This document shows, in pieces, positions 33,886 through 42,600 of a DNA stretch of 64,000 bases; position 1 is the stretch's first letter; the number at the start of each line of letters is the position of its first letter. The DNA lies in the NCBI GenBank assembly GCA_038043185.1, contig JBBTCO010000035.1, positions 1-64,000 on the forward strand. The letters are read 5' to 3'. This stretch comes from UBA5009 sp038043185 (GTDB taxonomy: Bacteria > Bdellovibrionota > Bdellovibrionia > Bdellovibrionales > Bdellovibrionaceae). A program made the translations under genes and the position numbers. Below the pieces are notes generated by a model. It was given only the letters and a program-made list of their open reading frames with translations, did no database searches and was not told the DNA's origin.

Positions 33886-34598
33886 TACTGGCACTTGAAA
33901 CCAGCACACAGTGGGGAAGCGCAGCCCTTATTGACCAGGGAAAGGTGCTTGCTGAAGTCTCCTCGGATCGACAAAAATCCCATAGCGAGTTGATCAATCC
34001 TATGATCGAAGCTTGTTTGACCCGAGCCGCCGTTCAGTTTTCTGATTTAACCTTAGTTGCAACAGGCTTTGGTCCAGGTAGTTTTACAGGGATTCGTGTC
34101 GCCGGCAATGTTGCGAAGTCTTTGTCTTACACCTTAAATATTCCGCTTTTTGCCTTAGATTCCCTTTTTCTTTTGGCCGCTCAATCCAAAGTTAAGGCGC
34201 AAGCTGATAAACTTCCTGTTTTGTCGATGATCAACGCCTATAAAAATATGGTCTATTACGGTTTATATGACTTGAGCTCAGATATCCCCAGTGTTTTGAT
34301 TCCTGCTTCAGTAGTTCCTGTTCGAGACCTGGACCAGACCATAAAGCAAGATCAATTTTTAGTCGTCGGAGACGGGTATCAAACATACAAAAATTTCTTT
34401 TCTGAACTTTTTTTAAAAAAACTTCGCCGAAATGAAAATGCTCAAGATTACCCTCTGGCTTCAACTCTGGGTCTACTCTCTGAAATGCTTTCACAAACTC
34501 AACCAACTTTAGACTGGAAATCGTTTTTGCCACTTTATATTCGTGCCTCTGAAGCCGAAGAGAATCGAAAGGGAATTCTTTTCACCCCATTGAAGTGA
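33882..34598 (+). CDS. tsaB: tRNA threonylcarbamoyladenosine biosynthesis protein TsaB
   Basis: The 238-residue product has the ASKHA start ILALETSTQWGSAAL and GFGPGSFTGIRVA, the TsaB signature. TsaB forms the t6A-synthesis complex with TsaD and TsaE. ATGA overlap with rseP. Confidence 0.93.
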   Translation: MILALETSTQWGSAALIDQGKVLAEVSSDRQKSHSELINPMIEACLTRAAVQFSDLTLVATGFGPGSFTGIRVAGNVAKSLSYTLNIPLFALDSLFLLAAQSKVKAQADKLPVLSMINAYKNMVYYGLYDLSSDIPSVLIPASVVPVRDLDQTIKQDQFLVVGDGYQTYKNFFSELFLKKLRRNENAQDYPLASTLGLLSEMLSQTQPTLDWKSFLPLYIRASEAEENRKGILFTPLK

Positions 34599-34610
34599 CA
34601 AGGATGGTTC

Positions 34611-35552
34611 ATGGAGCTTATTCAGAAAATTGGTTCTTCAGCTGAAGGTGGTCCAAAAATTTGGACTGTTTCATCTGGAAAAGGTGGAGTCGGAAAAACA
34701 TTTATTTCGACAAGTTTAGCTTTCACTTTATCAAAGTTGGGACATTCTGTTGTCATTGCCGATCTTGATTTTAGTGGAGCGAATGTACATACCGCTTTGG
34801 GACTTAAACCTTCTCACTTGAATATTCGACATTACATCGAGGGCTCTAAAACTCTTAATGAGTTGGTAATTCCAACGCCTTTCCCACATCTTTCTTACAT
34901 TCAAGGTTACTGGGACACTTGGGCTCCAGCGGATATTAGCTCATTAAACACTCAAGCTTTGATGCATGATTTGAAAAAAATTAAAGCAGATTACGTCATT
35001 ATTGATACCGGTTATGGTGTTCTTGATAAATATTTAGAAATTTTTAAGTTTTCTGACGAGAAAATTTTGGTTACATCAACAGAGCCAACCAGTATCGAAA
35101 AAACCTATCGTTTTATTGAAAATTTCATTTGTTATTCTTTAAAAGACAAAAGCACTCCAGAGTCATTTGCAAAATTAATTAAAACTCTTCGCGACTATCG
35201 ACAAAAAATTCTAAATAAACCCTTTTCATTTCGCAGTTATTTAAAAGAGTCCGATGGTTTTACTCTAGAACCTTTCTTAGCACTTTCCCGACAACCCATT
35301 CGTTTGGTTCTGAATTCTGTCAGAAGCCAGTCTTTAGTAGAGCTCGGTTTTTCGATGAAAAGTGTTTGTTACAAATACTATGACCTTCGTATAGATTACA
35401 TTGGTGGTTTAGACTACGATAACGCCGTATGGCAGTCGATTAAAAACCGCGAGCCTGTGCTGATCGCACAACCCTTCACTCCTCTTGCTGGCCAATTTTT
35501 AGCTATGTGTAAACATCTTATTGATCCAGAGGAACTCCGAGCCGTAGTATAG
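34611..35552 (+). CDS. MinD/FlhG-like P-loop ATPase
   Basis: The 313-residue product has a deviant Walker A (SSGKGGVGKTFIS, the ParA/MinD type with an early Lys), IADLDFSGANVHTALG and IIDTGYG. It resembles FlhG/MinD ATPases that position cell-surface machines or divide cells. It lacks a clear C-terminal amphipathic membrane helix. It is followed 6 bp later by a J-like/HTH protein, and the pair may form a localisation module. Confidence 0.85.
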   Translation: MELIQKIGSSAEGGPKIWTVSSGKGGVGKTFISTSLAFTLSKLGHSVVIADLDFSGANVHTALGLKPSHLNIRHYIEGSKTLNELVIPTPFPHLSYIQGYWDTWAPADISSLNTQALMHDLKKIKADYVIIDTGYGVLDKYLEIFKFSDEKILVTSTEPTSIEKTYRFIENFICYSLKDKSTPESFAKLIKTLRDYRQKILNKPFSFRSYLKESDGFTLEPFLALSRQPIRLVLNSVRSQSLVELGFSMKSVCYKYYDLRIDYIGGLDYDNAVWQSIKNREPVLIAQPFTPLAGQFLAMCKHLIDPEELRAVV

Positions 35553-35557
35553 AAGAG

Positions 35558-36190
35558 ATGACTCCAGAAACGGCTTCGATGAAATATAATTATTATGAAA
35601 TCCTCGAGTTGAATACCAACTCTGCTCAGCATGAAATTACCATGGCTTATGAAAGAGCTCGCGCCACATATTCAGGAGAAAATCCTGCCATTTATACAAT
35701 TTTTTCAGAAAAAGAAGCACGCGAACTTTTAGGATTGATTGAAGAAGCTTATTCCATTCTTGGTAACAAAACTCTTCGAAATATTTATGATCAACGTCTT
35801 TTAGGTCAAAAAGCTCAATCACTGGATTTGTCTTACGAATCAATACTCCAAGCCAGTCGCCAACTTTTCCCCGAGGTCAAAGGTGGATTAAAAAAATCCA
35901 CCTACACGGCTGACGAAGATTTCGAGAAAATGATTCAAAAACAAGAAGACTGGAATGGGCCGTTTTTAAAAAAAATTCGAGAATATAAAAACATTACTCT
36001 TGAAAAAATGAGCTTAGTCACAAAAATTAATACATATTATATTGTCGCAATTGAAGAAATGAACTCGGCTCATCTTCCTGCCGCCGTTTTTATTCGAGGT
36101 TATGTCATTCAAATCGCCAAAGAACTTGGACTCAATGAAAAACTCGTATCCGAGTCTTACATGAAGCTATTCAAAGAAACGCGAAAATAA
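35558..36190 (+). CDS. J-domain-like protein lacking HPD, fused to a RodZ-type HTH
   Basis: The 210-residue product has two parts. Residues 9-83 follow the order of a J domain (NYYEILELN, a helix, ELLGLIEEAYSILGNKTLRN). The HPD loop that stimulates Hsp70 should fall near residues 36-45 and is absent (RATYSGENPA). Residues 135-200 are a RodZ/HTH_25-type helix-turn-helix (LKKIREYKNITLEKMSLVTK, then FIRGYVIQIAKEL). Its ATG 35558 is the likely start. It is wedged between the MinD-like ATPase and rluD. No J-protein activity on DnaK is expected. Confidence 0.7.
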   Translation: MTPETASMKYNYYEILELNTNSAQHEITMAYERARATYSGENPAIYTIFSEKEARELLGLIEEAYSILGNKTLRNIYDQRLLGQKAQSLDLSYESILQASRQLFPEVKGGLKKSTYTADEDFEKMIQKQEDWNGPFLKKIREYKNITLEKMSLVTKINTYYIVAIEEMNSAHLPAAVFIRGYVIQIAKELGLNEKLVSESYMKLFKETRK

Positions 36191-37320
36191 TGTCGCAAAA
36201 TGTTTTAAAGTTTAGCATTTCATCTGACCTCAGTGGCCTCAGATTAGATAAGGCTCTTTCTGCTCTTGACGAAGTTGGCTCACGTACACGAGCCCAAATG
36301 TTAATTGAAAATAATAAAATTAGTTTAAATGGCAACCCAGTCTTAAAAGCCTCCCAGCTAGTGAAAGAGGGTGAGCTTTTTAAAATAGAACTTCCGGAAC
36401 CACAATCAACAACATTGGTCCCATTGGATTTAAAACTTGATGTTTTATTTGAAGATGACGATTTGCTGGTGATCAATAAGCCTGCAGGTTTGGTTGTTCA
36501 TCCTGGAGCAGGACATGAAAATGATACTTTAGTTAACGCTTTGATCAATCACACAAAAAATCTTTCCATGAAATTTGGTGAAGATCGCCCAGGAATTGTT
36601 CATCGATTAGATAAAGACACAAGCGGAACACTAGTTGTGGCTAAGAATGACCTAGCACATGAAGCTTTATCTTTGCAGTTTCAAGAGCGAAAAGTTCATC
36701 GGATCTACTGGGCTGTTAGTCATGGAAGTGCGGCAAAGCCACAGATGAAATTTCAAAGCTTTATTGCCAGACACCCATCTGATCGAAAAAAAATGGCTTC
36801 GATCAAAGACAAGCATGGAAGATTTTTGACCGATCCGAAAATTGAAATGAAAACAGGAAAGTGGGCTGTTACACATGCCTGGAAAGCTCATTTTAAAAAT
36901 AATATGTCTTTGTTTCGTTTGAAACTCGAAACCGGTCGCACTCACCAAATTCGTGTGCACATGTCCGAAGCGGGCTTGCCCATCATCGGCGATATCTTGT
37001 ATGGCTCGCACAAAATGTTGAAGTCAATTCTCTCGCCAGAAGTTCGCACTGATATTGAAACTTTGGATAGATTTTTACTTCACGCTGCTGAACTGGGATT
37101 TGTTCATCCTCGAACCGGGGAAAAGCTTTTTTTCAAATCACCTTGGCCAGAAAAAGAAACCCAGCTCCTTAAAAAATGGGGTTTTATTTTAGAACTTCTT
37201 GAACCGCCACCAGAGCCAGTTAAGGCTCCGGTAAAGAATCCATTCAAAGAACCAATCGTGGATTCCGTCGCGGATCAAACCCAAGATCCAATCCAGGACC
37301 CAATTGAGGACCCGACTTGA
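36190..37320 (+). CDS. rluD: RluD-type ribosomal large-subunit pseudouridine synthase
   Basis: The 376-residue product has an N-terminal S4 RNA-binding domain (GLRLDKALS...), then HRLDKDTSGTLVVAKN with the catalytic Asp, and LETGRTHQIRVHM. RluD modifies helix 69 of 23S rRNA. Oddity: it carries a 30-residue tail after the catalytic core with short DPI/EDP repeats (DPIQDPIEDPT). The ATG shares one base with the stop of the previous gene. Confidence 0.93.
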   Translation: MSQNVLKFSISSDLSGLRLDKALSALDEVGSRTRAQMLIENNKISLNGNPVLKASQLVKEGELFKIELPEPQSTTLVPLDLKLDVLFEDDDLLVINKPAGLVVHPGAGHENDTLVNALINHTKNLSMKFGEDRPGIVHRLDKDTSGTLVVAKNDLAHEALSLQFQERKVHRIYWAVSHGSAAKPQMKFQSFIARHPSDRKKMASIKDKHGRFLTDPKIEMKTGKWAVTHAWKAHFKNNMSLFRLKLETGRTHQIRVHMSEAGLPIIGDILYGSHKMLKSILSPEVRTDIETLDRFLLHAAELGFVHPRTGEKLFFKSPWPEKETQLLKKWGFILELLEPPPEPVKAPVKNPFKEPIVDSVADQTQDPIQDPIEDPT

Positions 37321-38024
37321 AGGTTCAAGAAAATGCGCTTGGGTTTATTATCGAAACTTCTTCGATAATAATTTTTTTTGGAAAAAAAGAAGCGCAGCTT
37401 GAAAAAATTCAACAATTTTTCTCGTCCTATCAATTCACTCTTGTTCATCAAACGCACGGCCGTAAAATCCAACTCAAAGACTCAACAAACTGGACAGAGC
37501 GACCTGAAGCTGACGCGCAATGGACTGAACAAAAAAAACTTGGTCTTTGTATATCAACCGCTGATTGTATCCCGGCCTTTGTTTATGATTTGAAGAAAGC
37601 AAGAATCGCTGGAGTTCATGCTGGGTGGAAAGGCGTTGCCAATCGCATTGTCCCGCAGACTCTAGAATTATTTTTGAATACGGGCTCTAAACCACAAGAT
37701 CTGCGCCTAGTTCTTGGCCCCCACATTCAAAAACAAAGTTTTGAAGTAGACCTCGATGTAAAAAACCAGTTGATAGCGGTAGCAAAAAATTTATCAAATT
37801 CAAATACCGTTATGATGGATTCTGAGGTCTTTACGCAAAATACTGAAGGTAAATTTCAGGTCGATTTAAGCAAAATTGTAAAATCTCAGGCTCAAGAACA
37901 TGAAGTTTCTTTAGATCATTTTTTTGATTTAAACTTAGATACAAAATCAGACCATCGCTTTCATTCTCATCGTCGCGATAAAGAAAAAGCGGGTCGACAA
38001 CTCAGTTTTATTTTACAAAAATAG
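37317..38024 (+). CDS. pgeF: PgeF/YfiH-type peptidoglycan editing factor (Cu-oxidase-4 domain)
   Basis: The 235-residue product has the zinc-site motifs LVHQTHG, TADCIPAF and AGVHAGWKGVANRIV. YfiH/PgeF prevents misincorporation of L-Ser for L-Ala in peptidoglycan and is often placed next to rluD, as here. TTG 37317 overlaps the rluD stop by 4 bp. The LACC1-like purine nucleoside hydrolysis is a secondary activity. Confidence 0.9.
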   Translation: MKVQENALGFIIETSSIIIFFGKKEAQLEKIQQFFSSYQFTLVHQTHGRKIQLKDSTNWTERPEADAQWTEQKKLGLCISTADCIPAFVYDLKKARIAGVHAGWKGVANRIVPQTLELFLNTGSKPQDLRLVLGPHIQKQSFEVDLDVKNQLIAVAKNLSNSNTVMMDSEVFTQNTEGKFQVDLSKIVKSQAQEHEVSLDHFFDLNLDTKSDHRFHSHRRDKEKAGRQLSFILQK

Positions 38025-38042
38025 CGCAGCTTAATAATCTAT

Positions 38043-38444
38043 TTATTTGGAAATATCTTGGCACACAACGCCCGCGCGACAAGTGGTAACAGCATCCAAA
38101 ATATTAAAGGATTTTTTACGAACTTCGGTATAACAAGCGGCACTAATAAGTCCGCGGCAAGCATTTGCTGCAAGTTTAACTGCATATACTTTTCGTGCAT
38201 CAAGATAACAAACGTCACTAGTTACATTTCGACAAACATTTGCCGCATTCTGAACAGTAAGAGCTAGCTGACGAGGATCCCGGGCTTCTTTATAACAAGT
38301 GTCACTCACCATGCCTTTGCAAATTTGTGAAGCGTCTTGGATGTTATAACCATTTTTTCGAGCATCTGTATAACAGGCATCATAGGTTTCGGCCTGTGAA
38401 TAAATCGAAATAAATAAGCTGAATATAATCAAACCCGTTTTCAT
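38043..38444 (-). CDS. secreted Cys-repeat protein
   Basis: The 133-residue product has a signal peptide (hydrophobic 4-17, cleavage near SQAET). The mature part consists of four units of about 30 residues, each shaped CYxxAR-N10-A-x3-C, e.g. ACYTDARKNGYNIQDASQIC and VCYLDARKVYAVKLAANAC. Each unit has a pair of Cys, probably one disulphide. GGAGG lies 4 nt before the ATG. No homologue known to me by name. It heads the secreted-protein island. Confidence 0.7.
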   Translation of the reverse strand: MKTGLIIFSLFISIYSQAETYDACYTDARKNGYNIQDASQICKGMVSDTCYKEARDPRQLALTVQNAANVCRNVTSDVCYLDARKVYAVKLAANACRGLISAACYTEVRKKSFNILDAVTTCRAGVVCQDISK

Positions 38445-38523
38445 ATAGCCTCCGCGAAATGGGATTATACCTCAGAAACGAGCTTTATTATGATAATTTA
38501 TATTTTAAGGAAAATTTTTCATG

Positions 38524-39963
38524 CTATTTCGAGCGAAATCCCCGGAAGTTTTTCACCAGTTGAGCTGCTTTGGAGACATTCAACTTTCCACCAGAAACAG
38601 TGATTCCTTTTAAAGAAGGTAAGGGATCTGTCCCCTGAAGTAAGGCCTCTTTTAACACGAGCGCGGCTTTGCCGGGATCATTGATGTATTGCTCGTAAAA
38701 TGCAGGACTGGCAACACTGTGAAGTAAACCAATCGACCCGGCAACATGGGGGGTGGCCATCGATGTACCCGTTAATAATCCAAAAGTAGCACCAGGAAGA
38801 GTCGAATAAATATTTGTTCCGGGAGCGCCAAGATCAATAGTTTTGAGCCCATAACCAGCGCTAATATATTTCGTATTATCTCGTTGAGTATTCGTTATGG
38901 TCACAATGTATTCGCTCAAGCAGCCTGTCGGAACGTCGCCTACTTCATCGACATTCACATTGTTATTTGCCGTGGCTGTCGCTGAAAGAATTCCAAGCTT
39001 CCCCATGTTTTCATAAAGATCATTCCAAATGGGATAGTCGCCAGAGGCACAATTCACATTGTCGATACCAAAACTCGAGTTTGTAGCAACAATGTTGGCA
39101 CCTTTTTTACCTTTGGATGCAAACCAAAGCTTTTTCTGTTCAATAACATAACCATAGGCTTTCGCAACTGTGGCCGTTGTTCCTGAAGCGCCCATCACAG
39201 TCATGACTTTAACATTCCAATTTACGCCAGAAATTCCTAAGCTATTATTTCCCATAGCACCAATGGTTCCCGTCACATGAGTGCCATGCCCATCAGAACT
39301 TATATTCCCGTTATTATTAAATGCATTCCAACCATACACATCATCAACAAAACCGTTACCATCATCGTCGATTTGGTTGTCCGGAATTTCCTCTTTATTA
39401 ATCCAAATATTTTGAATTAAATCCGGGTGTTTCACATCGACTCCGCCATCGACTACGGCAACCACAATATCATTCCCGCCTTGATCTTTGCCACCAACAC
39501 TGGTGTTCCAAACTAGATTCGCGCTTATACCACCAGTACCTACGGAAGGATCCATCAAGCTCCACATTTGATTCATTAGTGGATCGTTGGGTAGGCCTCG
39601 TAAAAGATTATTTGCCAGCAAAGATTGAGCTGCTTCAGAAGAGTTCGTGGTCGGTCCTAAATCACCGCGATATTGGATGTAATGATTGGGTTGCGCATAC
39701 AGAATGGCCTCATTGAAGCGCAGTTTTTTAATAGCAACAACAGCTGGTTCTTCAACTTCCACTAAATACATATTCAATGTTGGATTAATCACTTCTTTGA
39801 TTTTGTACTGATTTACATCCAATTTACTCTGAGCCACTGCCTGATTAAATTGACCAGGAAATCGAACAATGATTTCGCCTTCGACAAGACCCTTTGTTTC
39901 GGACCTTGCATTTGCATACTGGGATAAAATGATAAGGGCGATGGAAATTAAAAGACGACTCAT
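38524..39963 (-). CDS. subtilisin-like serine protease (S8), secreted
   Basis: The 479-residue product has a signal peptide (1-19, cleavage near YANA), an I9-like pro-region (about 25-100), then the catalytic triad: Asp in VVAVVDGGVDVKHPDL, His in DGHGTHVTG, and Ser in TGTSMATPHVAG. It probably acts extracellularly or on prey or envelope proteins. GGAGGGG precedes the ATG. Confidence 0.93.
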   Translation of the reverse strand: MSRLLISIALIILSQYANARSETKGLVEGEIIVRFPGQFNQAVAQSKLDVNQYKIKEVINPTLNMYLVEVEEPAVVAIKKLRFNEAILYAQPNHYIQYRGDLGPTTNSSEAAQSLLANNLLRGLPNDPLMNQMWSLMDPSVGTGGISANLVWNTSVGGKDQGGNDIVVAVVDGGVDVKHPDLIQNIWINKEEIPDNQIDDDGNGFVDDVYGWNAFNNNGNISSDGHGTHVTGTIGAMGNNSLGISGVNWNVKVMTVMGASGTTATVAKAYGYVIEQKKLWFASKGKKGANIVATNSSFGIDNVNCASGDYPIWNDLYENMGKLGILSATATANNNVNVDEVGDVPTGCLSEYIVTITNTQRDNTKYISAGYGLKTIDLGAPGTNIYSTLPGATFGLLTGTSMATPHVAGSIGLLHSVASPAFYEQYINDPGKAALVLKEALLQGTDPLPSLKGITVSGGKLNVSKAAQLVKNFRGFRSK

Positions 39964-40091
39964 GGTTCCCCTCCGTGGGTAAGTGCCTTAAAAAGATCGG
40001 AGGGGGTTTATGTAAACTTAAGTTTTGCGGGAAGGAGGGAGAAAACTTGGACTATAGTTCCGTCAAAATTTTGAGGGGGGACAAGCGCGAA

Positions 40092-40115
40092 GGCTTTAGT
40101 TAAACAACCAAAGCC
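40092..40115 (-). terminator. hairpin downstream of the minus-strand gene at 40149
   Basis: GGCTTTAGTT (40092-40101) and AACCAAAGCC (40106-40115) pair with one A/C mismatch that becomes a G-U wobble in minus-strand RNA, so the stem is fuller on that strand. The 4-nt loop is tight. No long U-tract, so it is only a possible terminator for 40149-40559. Confidence 0.4.
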
Positions 40116-40148
40116 CAATCGACATTCTAGTCTTTAAATTGCGTTCAT

Positions 40149-40559
40149 TCAGAATGGCTTCAACGTAGGAACAGTTTTGCAGTCCAGAGTCGAATGAGGT
40201 CTCTGAGCAACACCAGCAATCACACGGCCTTCAATAACGTAAAGTTGTTCGCCCAAGAGAATTTGCCCAGGCTCCCAATTACGATTTATTATACCCAGAT
40301 AAATGCCAGAATTATGATTGCTAGCATAAATTTTTCGACTTCTTGATTTATCGAGTCCTTGATACGCTAAAATGCAATCGGTCTTATTAAGACGATCAAT
40401 TCTCTTAATTTGATTGTTTTTCACTCGAAGTGTTAGCGGAATATGAAATTGAGTATTAACCACTGGATTCTGATAAGCTGCGACGCAATCAAGAGTTGTA
40501 TAGCCATAGCTTAAATTCACAAATAATAATACTGCCGACATAGTTACTGATTTTTTCAT
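40149..40559 (-). CDS. small secreted hypothetical protein
   Basis: The 136-residue product was read from ATG 40559 because GGAG lies 8 nt upstream; an ATG four codons earlier lies inside the ribosome site. A signal peptide (hydrophobic about 5-17, cleavage near SYGYT) and three Cys suggest a folded secreted protein. Family unknown. A hairpin lies downstream at 40092-40115. Confidence 0.6.
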   Translation of the reverse strand: MKKSVTMSAVLLFVNLSYGYTTLDCVAAYQNPVVNTQFHIPLTLRVKNNQIKRIDRLNKTDCILAYQGLDKSRSRKIYASNHNSGIYLGIINRNWEPGQILLGEQLYVIEGRVIAGVAQRPHSTLDCKTVPTLKPF

Positions 40560-40680
40560 AAAGCTCTCCAAATAATAAATTCGTTCGTATGTTTAAATTC
40601 ATCGCAATTATAGCATTGCTCTTATAATTTGAATGATTTTAACAACGTCGTGTAAAAAAGATTTTTACTGTCTAAATGTT

Positions 40681-42090
40681 TTACGGTTCTGTTTGCCTAA
40701 ACAGTGACTGACAACGTCCCAAAAGTATTTCCTGTGTCTTGGTATGACTCTTAAGTTTAGTAAGGCGTCGTTGTTCCAGTAATGTTAACTCAGTATGCTT
40801 CGAAAGCTGTTGCAAGGAATAATGCTGAAGACGCTCAGCCCTAGTATGTTTTGAAACCTCATGAAGAAAGGCCAATTCAATTTCACGTCGATTGGCTATT
40901 TTTGATAAATAATTGTGAAAACGGGTGTCGAAATGACGAGGCGAACGTTTTATTTGTTCCCTTGTGATTTTCCATTCGTTTTGAATGAATTGATCAAGCA
41001 TCAGAGACGAGCGATCACTCATAATTAATAGCAGCGAGTTCCGCTCTAGAACCCTTGGGTTCAACTCGTTCCACTCAACTCTTTCTCTTTCCTGAGAATA
41101 ATATTTCATCGCAGCTAGATCACCGGCAATATGAGCCGGTTTAATTTGGACCATCCAGCTGTGTTCTTCTTTTTTAAGCGTCTCTATTTCTTCAGAAAGT
41201 TGCTGGAATCTAGAAATTAATTCTGTGTCGGTTTTGTGTTTATTTTTGGGTGCAATTTTTTTATTTCCTTTAGAAACAAGTTTGACGTCTTCCAAAAGAT
41301 CAGCACCTTTATAGCCTTCACGAGGAACAACTTTCATAGTGAAGATATCAAAGTCGTACATTTGCTGCAGCTCTAAAAGAGTGGATTTTTGTGTAAGGAA
41401 CTCCCCTTCTGAAATATAGATTGCCCCGACGTCTTCGAGTGTAACTCTACCCCAGATTTGTGCTTCGACATAGTAGTCACCATAATCGTGAGCGCCGTTT
41501 TTCCTAATAAGAGGTGTCCCCTGAAGCCCGGGAGCGCTATCTCCACTGGTTGTTGTCGTGCGGTTTAATATTCTTTCCTTTTTAAAAACTAAAATAGCTG
41601 TCCCGTATTGACCACGAAATTTGTCATACTTTTTAATTTCGCCCTCTACCAGATAACCAGAGTGGGGATGTAGGCTCGGTGGAAACCAATCAAGCATTGG
41701 CAGTCGACCAATAACTCTGTCCGTAGCCAACCGGTCCTCGGGCTCAATAGATGGATGTCGCAAAGATCCGCCAGCCTCAAACAGACTCAGTATTCCGTAA
41801 TCATTCAGAGTTGAAAGTACTTTTACCGGAATACTCATTGCCACCGACATACCTGGCGCATCCCATAATATATTGGAGTTGTTAGGGGAAGCTGCAAATA
41901 ATTCCTTTCCATAGAGAGGAGAATCAAACATGGCGTTTATAAGTTGTTCTCCAAATTTTTTTGTATCAACTACCGGAGCGGATTTTAGAATCTGGTCCGA
42001 AGCGAACGACGATACGAAGACAAACTGACTAAGAAAAAAGAGCCAGATAAGGGGTCTGATGTCAAAAATTGTAGATCGGGTGTAAAACAT
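40681..42090 (-). CDS. large secreted hypothetical protein
   Basis: The 469-residue product has an N-terminal leader (hydrophobic about 13-29) and a mixed alpha/beta middle. A strongly helical, charged second half follows (about 300-460, EEIETLKKEEHSW, ERERVEWNELNPR). No catalytic motif or family is recognised. GAAGGTG lies before the ATG. It neighbours the two proteases and a decayed frame, all exported or degenerate, in an island with plain signs of turnover. Confidence 0.6.
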   Translation of the reverse strand: MFYTRSTIFDIRPLIWLFFLSQFVFVSSFASDQILKSAPVVDTKKFGEQLINAMFDSPLYGKELFAASPNNSNILWDAPGMSVAMSIPVKVLSTLNDYGILSLFEAGGSLRHPSIEPEDRLATDRVIGRLPMLDWFPPSLHPHSGYLVEGEIKKYDKFRGQYGTAILVFKKERILNRTTTTSGDSAPGLQGTPLIRKNGAHDYGDYYVEAQIWGRVTLEDVGAIYISEGEFLTQKSTLLELQQMYDFDIFTMKVVPREGYKGADLLEDVKLVSKGNKKIAPKNKHKTDTELISRFQQLSEEIETLKKEEHSWMVQIKPAHIAGDLAAMKYYSQERERVEWNELNPRVLERNSLLLIMSDRSSLMLDQFIQNEWKITREQIKRSPRHFDTRFHNYLSKIANRREIELAFLHEVSKHTRAERLQHYSLQQLSKHTELTLLEQRRLTKLKSHTKTQEILLGRCQSLFRQTEP

Positions 42091-42114
42091 TTGTTCACCT
42101 TCATTGTCTCAAGT

Positions 42115-42507
42115 TCATTGCCTAATCCGCAGTTGTTCGAAGAGCGAATCAGACTCTGATAAATCAACTATTGTGCCAAAAACCGGTACTCCCTCTGCAG
42201 TTCGTGGAGTCCACGGGTCAGGCCCTTGTGACAGATTAAGGCGAAGCTCTCTTTATTTGTCTCGAGAAAACAGACTCGTTGGAAGAGCCGATAATTCACC
42301 CTGTGGCGAATCAATTATTGTCTTTACTTTTCCACCCGCTCCCATTTCTTTATGTACGAAAATCTTCCCAATTTGAGCTCGACTTCCAGATCCAAACTTC
42401 TGAAAGGAAAACCGAGTTTGTATGGCTTTACCGGCTGTTACTTTTGAATAGGAAAATTTATTTTCCACGTCCTGTTTTATTGAAGAGCACCTATTATCTT
42501 CAGACAA
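42115..42507 (-). pseudogene. decayed reading frame with one internal stop
   Basis: On the minus strand one frame runs from about 42522 to a TGA at 42117-42115, broken only by a TAA at 42255-42253. Reading through gives about 130 residues of ordinary-looking composition (segments SFQKFGSGSRAQIGKIF, TPRTAEGVPVFGTIVD, then ESDSLFEQLRIRQ). No ribosome site or convincing start (only TTG) is present. It fills most of the 510-bp gap 42091-42600. It may be an old gene copy. Confidence 0.25.
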
Positions 42508-42600
42508 ACAGGACCTGGCACCTTATCAAAATACCGGTCAGGAGTTGACTTCTTAAATAGAAAACGAATGTCATAGAGAAAAGCATAACTGGGAGGAATA

